Assembly (NCBI GenBank): GCA_029378245.1
Contig: JARKIF010000047.1
Location: forward strand, 62,001-126,000
Direction of reading: 5' to 3'
Source: Roridomyces roridus
Lineage: Eukaryota; Basidiomycota; Agaricomycetes; Agaricales; Mycenaceae
Length of the DNA stretch: 64,000 nucleotides
Each line of letters opens with the position of its first letter. The first letter of the stretch is position 1. The position numbers and the translations under genes are program-made. The notes beneath the pieces were generated by a model. That model searched no databases. It worked only from the letters and a program-made list of their open reading frames with translations, and was not told where the DNA came from. Shown here piece after piece: positions 21,567 through 31,500 of the stretch.

Positions 21567-23765
21567 CTACAAAGTACCATCCTGATCTGCCGTGGACTGT
21601 ATCAAAGCCTCCGCATCTTTGGACCGGGGTTTGATAGAGCATTCGAAAGGCTGTGGCATTCTGGTCGTTTGCTTCAGTATTTTGAGAAAAAGTCAACAAC
21701 GGGAAGGCATGCACAAGATAAACCTCTCAAAATATTCGTAGGTTGGTTCGACCAACTCCCCATCCTTTCCTACCGCTTTTTTGATGTCGAATGTGGCGAG
21801 GATGGATGTTATGGTGATCCAGATTGAGGACGCTGCCATGTGCCGTCCGGGACAGATTCTATTTAGTCTCTCGGTGTTGTTTCGCAGGTCGGCGTCTAAT
21901 TCCAACATACCTTCTGCCAAAACCGAATGCTGCTGCTTCGGGCACTTGAATAGCAGGGTTTAATTTCCCGTTCAACAGAAAGCGTTCGGGCTTGAAAGCG
22001 TATGGATCAGGATACAAGTTCTAGCACGTCGTCAGTTCCTCGAAAGACGCTCGATCAGAGTGTACTGACTTCGTCATGTAAGATAGCCCTAACAAACCGG
22101 CGGATGAGGACTGAGTTCCAATGCCGACACTTTACCGCTCACCAAGTATTGGTCATAACTGTCGAGCCTCTCGGAATCCTATACCCTTTGTATTCGTCTT
22201 CCACAGCAATGAAGTGTGCAACACCTGTCGACTCGTTGGACATAATTCACATAGTAGACACGGGTACTTACCAAGTGGTGTTACAGGCTGCCAACGGAGA
22301 ACCTCTCTCACGAGGGCGGAGACATACGGCAAATATGGTTCGTCGTCGAAGTCCGGTAAATGGCCCTGCTTGATGACCGAATCGATTTCTGCTTGTGCTC
22401 TCCTCTGCGCCTCGGGGTTGTAGAGCATTGCCAAGGCAAAGGTGCCCAGCGCCGAAACAATCGTGTCCGTCCCCGCACTATACATAATTGCAGCAGTCTC
22501 TTTGATCGCCTGCTCTTTGTCAGGAAACTCCTCCAGATTTTGAAGGGATTCAGCGGTGAAAGAATACGGGGCGTCCCCGGATGCCTATTTGCATGAGCAG
22601 TGTACCCGATAGATACAACCTCACTCACAATTTTGCGCTTCGCCTCCGCAAATGGTTTCTCCAACATATTCTGAGATAACATCCTACCCTTCCTTGCAAA
22701 CCGTTGGAACGTTAACCCAGCTCCCGGAAACCATGAGGGTATGTATTTCAATAATGGAAACGAATCCTAAAACAAAGATGAAAAATGCATGATTGTGTTG
22801 AATATTTGGACTTACGACGAGAAATTTTCCAGGCACCAGACCCTCTGTAAGAGAAGCAAATGAATCTTCGGCCAGTCTCGTGTATGGGTCGTCTTTTTCA
22901 ACCACGCCGATTCCGTACGCCATACCCATGATGACAATTCCAGTCATGCTGTTAAAATTGAACAAAGATGTTTTGGCAGCGAAGGAGATGGTGCACTCAC
23001 TGTCTCAAGTGAGCCATGAATCTTTCAGGCTCATGAAGCAAGCGCCGAAGAAGTTGGTGTGTGGGTGAGAGTAGTCGGGGGAGAAACTTTTTTGAAGCTT
23101 CGGCGTGAAACACAGTGTGGAATAGGCGCCGCCGAGTTCGCCTGATACAGCACAAAAGTTCAGCATGCAATATTCCAACCACTGGATACTTGCCAGCGGT
23201 CTCCTACGAGACGTGTGAATAAGTGTTCCAAAATTACCTGCATGCATACCATATTTCATTATCGCTGGTGTGAAGTTCAATAATGTCATGGGGAAGAAAC
23301 AGCTGGCATACCAAAGTTGAAATCCCATCCCATCAACTCGTTCGCCATCGGCAGGCGTGGTCTGTGAATCCAGGGACTTGATTGGAACAAGGAAATTTGG
23401 TTGGAGAACTCCCTGACCTGTCGGAATATATAGCGGATCTCTTGTCGAGTAGATTGACCGCCGCTTCCAGGGAGGAAAGAATTATGATCGATCGACCAGC
23501 AATATCCACATGAATAATATCAGAGTCTGTAAGAGAAAGTTGTAATCATCTATGAGGGACCAGTCTGAATACTTGACTTGCCGTAGAGTTTGCTCCATTC
23601 CATATAAACCTTCCAGACGGACACTGAGGGATGATTGAAGAGATTTCCAAGGAGAGGAATCTTGGGCGGGCCGGGAGGCAGGGGCAACCTCGAACGTCTG
23701 CGGAGCAAGAACACCGTCAAGAGTACCGTAGCAAGAAGGATCGAGTTGAGGGGGTCGAGTAACAT
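21567..23765 (-). CDS. Cytochrome P450, copy 3
   Basis: The third copy of the same microsomal P450, intact when spliced on the pattern of copy 1. Start MLLDPLNSILLATVLLTVFLL at 23765; an in-frame ATG nine codons upstream is less likely because the other copies lack it. Visible motifs: LPLPPGPPKIPLLGN, WRTRRRLFHTVFHAEASKK, SAGTDT in the I-helix, EVLRWQPVTPLG, YPDPYAFKPERF and FGFGRRICPGRHMA. It ends with IQSTADQDGTL. Differences from copy 1 include two extra residues in WFPGAGLTFQR and one lost residue at the acceptor before MTGIVIMG. Small exons are at 23250-23264 (15 nt) and 23194-23203 (10 nt), with a GC donor after the latter. Intron 1 appears to use a GC donor at 23581. Confidence 0.87.
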
Positions 23766-23810
23766 GAGTGGTGAACTGGGGATGTCGTCCACGTTCCGGA
23801 CCGAATGGTT

Positions 23811-23821
23811 GCATATTTATA
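23811..23821 (-). promoter_or_regulatory. TATA box of P450 copy 3
   Basis: The minus-strand sequence tataaatatgcaaccattc lies about 46 bases upstream of the ATG at 23765, identical to the element upstream of copy 2. Confidence 0.55.
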
Positions 23822-24619
23822 CAAGTGTCTCCATTGCACCCGCGGGCCATGAGGAGGTTGATGACACTAACTGGGACCGGGTCGATGCACATTGCGCTGA
23901 GATCCGATCTTGGGGCAGAAGGAATGCGGTGGTTGGCCGTAACGATTGGAGCCCGTGTTCCATTCGAGCGCGAACTTTAACAATCTTGAACCACGGGTAA
24001 GATAGGAATAAGTATACCGGGCCGAGAGCGTACGGAATGCACAAAGCCGCTGATGCGAGCCAACGTTGACAGCGCCGCGGAGCCACAAATCATGACGAAT
24101 GTCAAACAATACTTATCTCGCAACATCATAGGAGTCACTTGAGGATCGCGGGAATCTTGAATTACGGGAGACTTTGCGGCGCAAAGAGAGCAGAGAGCTT
24201 ACCGGTGGACGGATGAAATGCTTTCCTCCGAATAGCCCAAGGCTTTACTGAGTTACTTGCAGTTAACACATGTAACTGAAGAGTATTCTTGCGCAGAAAG
24301 AGGAGATGACGTGGGATTGACTGTGTACCCGGAGAGCTGACAGGATTGAATCATGAGAGTCGGCCCAAAACGCTATTCGCTGAGAGTCCGCGAAGCCAAG
24401 TATGAGAATGTGGTATTTTCCGAACGCGAAGCCACGCCACCGCCAGTGAGATTTCAAGCTGACCAGGTCGCCGCAGTACATGACAGAAGAATCAGGTGAT
24501 AACAAAATTAGGAGCAAGATCTGACACAGAGGGTACGGTGTTGCGTTAAACATCCCAGAATTTCGGCCTTAGGGCCCCACCTCCCCTCCCACGTAAACAT
24601 GGACTGCTGAAGACCCTAT

Positions 24620-25110
24620 TCATACACCTTCTCCTGGGCTCTCAGGGTAATACACGTGCGAGGCTGGTCCTGGGTCAAGGGGACCGTTGTACCCCCGTCG
24701 ATATGTGAAGCCAGCGTCCGACCACCCGGCTGCATGTGCCCACGTGCGCCCTCCTTGCTCCCCCTGGGGTAGACTGACAGCTGGGTCAACGTGAGGTGCT
24801 TCTGCTGAGCTCGACGGTGTGCGACTAAGATAGGGCATCGCTTTGAGTCTTGAGAGACGAAGGGCGCCTACGACGACGTGGTCCGAAAGTCGACGCCAAG
24901 ATCGTACCGACGAGCAGAGACCACAGGGACGGCGTGCCAGCAAAAGTAGATATGCTTGAATCTATGGCGTTTCGCGATCTCCGCAGCCGGAGGCACCGTC
25001 CACAAGAAAACCTGCAGCAGCTCGGTTGGGACCGGGAGGTTGGAGGCTCCGAGGTGGGTCGGTGCAATCTACCAGCGACGGTTGGCGTCCCAGACTGAGT
25101 GCATGAGTTC
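24620..25110 (-). pseudogene. Gene remnant, possibly F-box-like, with AAGWSDAG motif
   Basis: On the minus strand one frame reads VPTELLQVFLWTVPPAAEI, which resembles the F-box pattern MPPETLGEIFTWALPSLADL. A second frame then reads TPSLWSLLVG, resembling the family segment TPSLWSLV. A third frame gives PSSSAEAP and AAGWSDAGFTYRRG, shared with the fragment at 2640-2948. The frame changes mean it cannot be a working gene as read. The F-box assignment is tentative. Confidence 0.35.
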
Positions 25111-25188
25111 ATCGGGAGCTAGAAGAGGACAAAGCAGTATTTCATCCCGAGTGCTGTGCGCAAGCTGCAAAGCTTGCGCAAAGCAACT

Positions 25189-25196
25189 GTCAAGGC
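25189..25196. repeat. 8-bp target site duplication, left (GTCAAGGC)
   Basis: GTCAAGGC directly precedes the left end (TAGTGATGTCAAAG) of the large element and is repeated exactly at 43960-43967 directly after its right end. A hairpin-forming palindrome (gcgcaagct...agcttgcgc) lies just outside at about 25159-25180. Confidence 0.85.
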
Positions 25197-25552
25197 TAGT
25201 GATGTCAAAGTTCGGTTCGGTTCGAGTTCGGGTATAACCTGATTTCTCGTCAAATAATCTAAGTTTATGCGAAAACGAACGCGAGCCCGAACTTTTCAGC
25301 AAGTTTCCAAAAGTTTACATGTGAGTTGGAACATTGCATACTAGTTGAGTACGAAGCCGAACCTGGTGAAATTGTGTTTGAAGTTTGAGTGCTTAGTGTA
25401 AAGTTAAGGGCCAACTTTTTTCGCGTGCATAGCCCAACTTCTACAAAACAATGGTGGTGGTCACCCATGGCTACTGGTGGTTTTCCTCGTGTTGAGCCTA
25501 ACTGTCGGTCCTTGGTGGTGGTCAAGTGGTGGTTGGCAATCATTGATGCGCC

Positions 25553-25905
25553 TAGGGCTGTTCGCCGTGCCCGTGACGGGCACGGCCGTCGTTTTGACGG
25601 GGATACCACGGGCACGGACCGTCGCTCGACGGCCGTCGCCTCGTGACCAAAAACCATCAATCAGGCTTGAAGTCGGGGTTGTGAAATGTGCGGCTGGTGT
25701 CCATCGACAAGGTACGGGGCTGCATCAGACGGTCCGGGCCGATTTGAGCGAGATATCGGCTGTTTTAGGTGTCCGTCGACCCGTCGCCGGACGTTTTCGA
25801 CGGAGACGGCCGTCAGAAATGGTCGCAAAACAGTCACGGAACGGGTCGGCGTACCCGTCGACGGGAACCGTACAACCGGCGCGACGGGCACGGCGTCCAG
25901 CCCTA
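25553..25905. mobile_element. 353-bp nested hAT-type MITE
   Basis: The ends are TAGGGCTGTTCGCCGTGCCC on the left and, on the other strand, TAGGGCTGGACGCCGTGCCC on the right. They are flanked by the perfect 8-bp duplication GATGCGCC at 25545-25552 and 25906-25913. The interior is rich in CGTCGAC and GGGCACGG blocks and does not encode a transposase. It lies inside the large element just upstream of the SPT16 fragment. Confidence 0.85.
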
Positions 25906-25985
25906 GATGCGCCTCGATCAGAGATGGCAACAATACAGAACCAATCTCATCTAGTCCCGTCTCCACCTCGGAAGCAGGAGAAGAA

Positions 25986-27085
25986 ATGTTTCGTACCCGT
26001 CTACAGGAAGGAGGTGCACCCGAATGACAAGGAATCTATGACGGATGGCGTACAGCCGCGCAAAACGAGGACTACGCCTCCATTGCCGACACCGACGCAC
26101 TATTTCTCTTCGCAGGGGACCCGGCGGGAGAGGATGAACCCACACGGAAGGGAACTTGTGTCTAGGTGCGACATGCATTGGGCCCCTTTGGAAGGGCATG
26201 TGGCGCTCACTCTTTGTGACTCACAGCAATGGCTCCTCGGTTACGAGTTTCCCTCGACTCTGATTCTCTTTGGCGAGGACAAAGTGACGATCCTGTGTTC
26301 CGCCTCAAAGGGTACGCGTTTGTCGAATTTCCGACGCGTTTTTTGCTGAGTTTTGACAGCCAAGATACTCTCCCAAATTGAGGGCACCTTGGGACCGGTG
26401 CCTGTCGAAATCTTGGCCCAAGCCAAGAAAGAACAAACTAATGACTCGCTCGACCGCTTCTTCCAGCTCTACGCCTCCAAGAAACGCGTGGGGACTCATC
26501 AAGGAAGTCCACCGCGGCAAACTCGTTAATGATTGGAAAAAATTGCTTGAGGCGGCGGACAGCAAGCCGGAACTCGTGGATATGGGCCCTGCACTGTCGA
26601 CTTTCATGGCCGTGAAGGACGCAGAGGAGCTGGTTGGTTGATTTGGGTCGCATTGACGTGCGTACTCACATCCTCTCTTAGGAAACCATTCAAATGGCCG
26701 GCAACCTCACATCGACGCTCCTCAAGCATTATGTTGTAGACAAGCTCGAGTCCATATTGGACAAGGAGTCCAAGATCACGCACGAAGTCCTCGTTGCCCA
26801 AATCGAGGCCAGGCTGGGTTCGGGGGAGGGTGCCAACGCTAAGCCACCGGATCCGAAAGTATGGAGCAAGGGCAAAGGTCTCATAGACGTACATTTTTCT
26901 GTGTTCTATATCGTCCTTTTGCTTAGCGCACTAGGTCGACTGGGCTCTCGTTGAATTCTGCTACCCTCCTATCATCATCTCCCGCTCGAGCAACACTGGC
27001 TATGACCTGCGCTACACCGCGGAATCGACGGACGAAAGCATCGTGCACAAGGGTGTTTTTCTCGTATTTACCCAAGAGCATTGGC
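25986..27085 (+). pseudogene. Truncated copy of SPT16 (FACT histone chaperone)
   Basis: Exon pieces of the Spt16 N-terminal (pseudo-aminopeptidase) domain are readable in order: FRTRLQ, DGWRTAAQNEDYASIADTD, AGDPAGEDEPTRKGTC, WLLGYEFPSTLILF, AKILSQIEG, PVPVEILAQAKKEQTNDSL, LIKEVHRGKLVNDWKKLLEA, ETIQMAGNLTSTLLKHYVVD, VDWALVEFCYPPIIISRSSN, TGYDLRYTAESTDESIVHKG. The similarity stops after VFLV near 27070, far short of the full protein of about 1,000 residues. A stop codon interrupts the first part (26025) and a frameshift lies near 26493 (between KKRVG and LIKEV). Introns are retained, so the copy arose through DNA, not from mRNA. It sits inside the large mobile element. Confidence 0.8.
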
Positions 27086-27189
27086 TTTGGTGTAGGTATC
27101 TCGCATCATAAAACCAAAGCCTTGAATTCTATTCATTTGCTGTACGTAGATACTTCAATAAACAATAAAGTCGTCTCCAACGATCCCTT

Positions 27190-28240
27190 TGAGATCCGGG
27201 TTAATAATGGTGCAAATAGGACGACCAATTTTATCAGCGCGTACCTAGTCTGAGTGATGTCGCGCATAGTGACGGCGGTGTCGGGCGTTGACGACGTCCA
27301 GAAGTATATCGAGTGTCGGGGGCATGTGCAGGAAGTTTCAGTCGCGCTGCTGGTGCCTTGGATTGAGAGATTCACGTTAATAATGGTGGAAATACAAGAG
27401 GATTTGGAAGTACATACCTAGTCTGATTGATGCGGCGCACAGTGACGGCGGTGTCGGGTGTTGACAACGTCCAGATCCATATCGAATGGCGGGGGCGTGT
27501 GGATGGTGTACCACTGGTGCGAGGGGTGTCTTGGATTGAGAGATTTGCGTTAGCAATGGTGGAGATGCGAATGATTTCGCGCGGGTGTACCTATTCTGAG
27601 TGATGTGGCGGACATTGATGGCGGTGTCGGGCGCGGACGACGTTTAGCCACCTGGCAAATGCCGGCGGCGTGTGTAGGCGATCCAGAAGGTGCGGACTGC
27701 GTCCTGGATGGCGGGATTCGAGTCTGAAACGGTAGAGATGCGACCATTCTTGTGAGTGCATCCCCCTTTTGGGTGATGTGGCGGACATTGACAGCGGTGT
27801 CGGGCGTTGACAACCTCCAGACCCGTATCGAATTGCGGGGGCCTATGTAGAGGAATCAGGAGGCGCGGAAAGTGTCCTGGATGGAGCAATTCGGGTCCGA
27901 AATGGATGAGACAGGATGAATCTTGTGAGAGCATGCTGATGTGGCGGATACTGACGGCGATGTCAGGCGTGAACGACGTCTAGCCACCTATTGAATGGTG
28001 GGGGCACGTGCAGGGGATTCAGCAGGGGCGGAACATGTCCGAGATGCAGGAATTCGAGTCAGGAATGGAGGAGATATGGCCAGATTTGCAAACGGGTCGC
28101 ATTTTGGGTGAGGTGGTGGGCAGACGAGATCTATGCACTTGTTGAATGTCGGGGGTGTGTAGTAAACGTCGAAAAGGGGGGGGGACCACGCCGCTATAGT
28201 AGCAAGCCGCGTTAAATAGTGGCTGCTAAGAGACTCTGGA
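27190..28240. repeat. Tandem array of about 173-bp units (array 1)
   Basis: The motif gacggcggtgtcgggcg recurs, with variation, at about 27271, 27444, 27617, 27790 and 27953, spaced 173, 173, 173 and 163 bases. Each unit also repeats gtgatgtggcggacattgac-like and ggcgggggcgtgtg-like sequence. The open frames across it are products of the repeat and differ from unit to unit. It lies downstream of the chromodomain gene, within the large element. Confidence 0.75.
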
Positions 28241-28590
28241 CCACGTACCTTGTGGTTATGTACCCACTCTGACATCTAAACCCAATACTCTCGACTTCTC
28301 CTATACCCTTACACTATATGCTTGGCGCGCTCTTGCGATGGTCGAGTGAGTGCTGTCGGTTGTGCGTTCTGACGTGCTGGAAGGTCCAAAGTGGAAGGAA
28401 GCATCAAGGAGACGTGTTTGGCCTTCCGCCATCTCTCTCATTTTATTGCTTTTATCGAAAACTTGAACTGGATTCGACTGGTATGATACATGTTCACTAC
28501 TCCTCGGCAGTGGCAGCTTCAGCCTCAAATTGAAGTAACATTTCTCTGCGCATATGACTGTTAGCCTCGGAAACGGCTCGGCTTTGTAAC

Positions 28591-31500
28591 TCACTTGTCC
28601 TCTATGATTTTGCTGAAGACGCTCGGCTCGTAATCCGTGCATGGAGGGAACGGCCACTTGTCGAACTCCGTCAGATTCTCCCCCGATATCCACCGCGCGC
28701 CCTCAAATTCATCTGCAGCCAGCTTAGACAAATCTTTTTTGGCCGTTCTGGTCCCCAGGACTATCTTGTCATCGTCTGTGAGGAAATGATCGAGCCACGC
28801 GTAGAAACAAAGGAAAGCTGCTCGAATAGCCGAAGGGGAAGCGTTCTTGTCCGCCAGATTGAAACCTAGGACCTGAAGGCCACGAAATGCACCCTTATCT
28901 TGGTGACTGCAAATCCATTCGGCCATTTCGGTAGCGGAGGGAGGTTGGGCGATGCCAAGTAGAGTCAAATTGTTCGCAAATTGCAGCGCGCCCAAAGACC
29001 CAGCACCGAAGCCGTTGATCCTCGTGTCCACCACCCACTGCTGTGCGGCCACCCACAGAATTCTGGGTGCATCCAAGTTTGTAGGATCTTGGCCCGCGAG
29101 ATCGCCCAGGAGTGCAAGATAGCTGCGCACCACTTTGTCGGAGAACATGGGCACAAACTTCTCACGAACGCTGAGCTTCCTGGAGCCGACAGTGGGATGT
29201 AGACCGTAGTGGTTGCTTGCCTGCCCATAAATGGTGGCGTTGTGGAATTTATAGGTGGGATCCGGTGGGAGAGCGGCACGCATGGTCTCTTCAGCCTCGA
29301 ATGTCAGCACGGCCTCCTCCAGAGTGCGGAAGACCATTCCTTCTTGGCGCAGCTGCATGCGTGCAAGAAATCGGCCGGTCGCGAAGCCTTGGCCAGTACT
29401 CATGAAGACCAATAAACTGGAGATCCCCGCCGCTGTGGTCAGCGACGATGGGGGGATGAGAGATTTCAAGAAGTGAAACCCTTGCAGGTTGGCGCGGATC
29501 GGGTTCATCTGGTCAGGATCATAATGTAGCTGTTTGTAACCTGTGAATCCATTCTCGCCACGCAGGAGTCGACGGTACATGGCATCCCGTGTCTCCTGAG
29601 TCGGTGGATCTGCCCTCATGGACTCGCGCTTTTCTTCAAGTGCTGCACGAATGATGATAGCGCCTACACCAAGGGAGGGTCTCTCCGGCAGGAGGGACGC
29701 TGTCGTGGTAGGAGTGTCGACCTTTTGTTTGAGAGACCTTGTCCGCGAAGTGCTGTTTGCTATTTTGGTCAGCGCAGAGGGCATGAGGAGGGCCGCCGGA
29801 TCATCCCAGTTCTCGTCGCTGATGACAATGCCCAATTGCAGCGTTAGAAGCCCTCTGTGAACAGCGTCTCCAAGCTTCTGGGTAGCGTCTCCAATTTCCC
29901 CTTCTGCCATCCATCCAGCAAGATGATAATCCAAATTCTGGAAGGTATTCGCCTCGTTTCGAATCACAGAACTGGCAAAGGCTGGATCGCGGCCAATCGA
30001 GGAGGGAAACATCCGGCAGGGGCGTCGCAAGAACTGGTACATTTCTCTCGCAAAAAATATTCCCTCTCCTACCGCATCAGCCAAATGGAGAAGAATAGAC
30101 CCTCGGGTTATGCAGCGTGCTCGAACTGCAACAAGGTCATCCTTGGCCTTCTCGCCGCTTAACAACTTGTCGAGTTGCTGCATTGGCGCGAGAAGGAGGC
30201 ACTTGTCCCACAAGTTTGAAAGCCATCGAGCTGCCACAGAGTACACATCCTCGTTGGTTTGGAGCGACACGTTCCTTGGCACATTCTCGAGTGCCATGGA
30301 AGCTCCTCGTTTCGAAGGCAACAGGCCCCAAAGATCCGCTGGAACTCGGGCGTACTGAGATTCTTTCAACGAAGTCAGTGATTGTGCAGCGGGCCCGCTA
30401 TCAATCGTATTCGGCGCGGGGGCTGGGAATTTTCTCTTTTGGCCTCTACGAGTGCTGCCACTGCCCTCCCTACGATCCCTCTTTCGTTTATTTGCCTCCT
30501 TTCTTGTGGCTGCCGCATCGCGCATGCGGATGGTCTGGCAGTCTCGGATAAAACCGACGACGTGGATGACCATACCCGCTAGCTCGGGGAATTGCTCCTT
30601 TAGAATTCTTTCGCCCTGGGATTCCAATGTCTGAATCAACTGCTTAGCCAGCGATGGGCCGAGATGCACAAGCCACTGGTAGGCGGCAACTAAACACCTG
30701 CAGATCTGGGCCTGCGCACCGCGCTGCACAAGGTCACCAACCTCAGAGTGTAAAGTGAGCCCGGCAAGAGATGTCCCAATATTTTCCACGCATGCCATCA
30801 TGAGCTTGGCGAGGTGTGAACTCCAACCCGCCTCCGGTGTGAGTGCAAACTCCAGCTGAAAGCTGATGTCGTTCTGCTGCTCAATTTGAGATAAAATGCG
30901 AGTGGCAATTTCGTGCGGTGTGACATTGATGCTGCTCAGTTGTTTGGGTTTGGCTAAAGCACCTATCAGATCCGCCACTTGTGCGCATTCGCTTTTCAAA
31001 CTGGGAACGTCCAAGAGCCTGCGCAAAAACTCGAGATCAATCTCGGGCGCGATATCCTCTTCCAGGATCTCGTCTATAACTCGCCGTGTGCGGCGGCTAT
31101 TGCGCTTTCTGGTTCCAGCTGCATCCTCGTCATCGGATGTGGGAGGATGCATGACGACATCTGGGTCCTTGTCTAGACCGAGTTTGCGTCTGAAGGATTC
31201 CAGCATAGGTGCTGGGTGTCTGCGCAAACCCTCCGTGAGAATTGTGTTCATATAAAAGTGCAATAACTGACCCGAAATCTTCGTCCCTGAGCCACGAATT
31301 ATCTGAGGCGGGATAGCCTTCCCATTTCACAAGCCACTGACGTTCGCCGTCCTTTGAGAAGCCGGTCAGCTTTCACAAGCGGGGTAGTCCAATCGTTGTT
31401 ACCTTGAATCTCGTGTCAATGATCTCCTCGACAGTGAACTCGTTTGCTTTGGTTTGTTCAGGGGCGCCATCCTCCGAGTCTGAGTCCGACTCCGGGAAAT

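Larger units (their letters stand above)
19327..24550. repeat. Segmental duplication unit C (broken F-box plus P450 copy 3)
   Basis: A tandem direct copy of unit B, about 5.2 kb long. The net size is similar because a 951-bp transposon insertion in the F-box gene is offset by a large internal deletion. The left edge is at the gagagagcgcgtacgtaat block and the right edge near gatctgacacagagggtac. Confidence 0.75.

Noticed and set aside
25477..26349. A 290-codon open frame at the left of the large element
   Set aside because: It crosses the MITE and the SPT16 fragment in frames that do not match Spt16; it is an accident of GC-rich sequence.
27550..28275. Several open frames on the minus strand with similar peptides such as TPDTAVNVRHI
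   Set aside because: They follow the 173-bp repeat and change from unit to unit, so they reflect the repeat rather than a protein.
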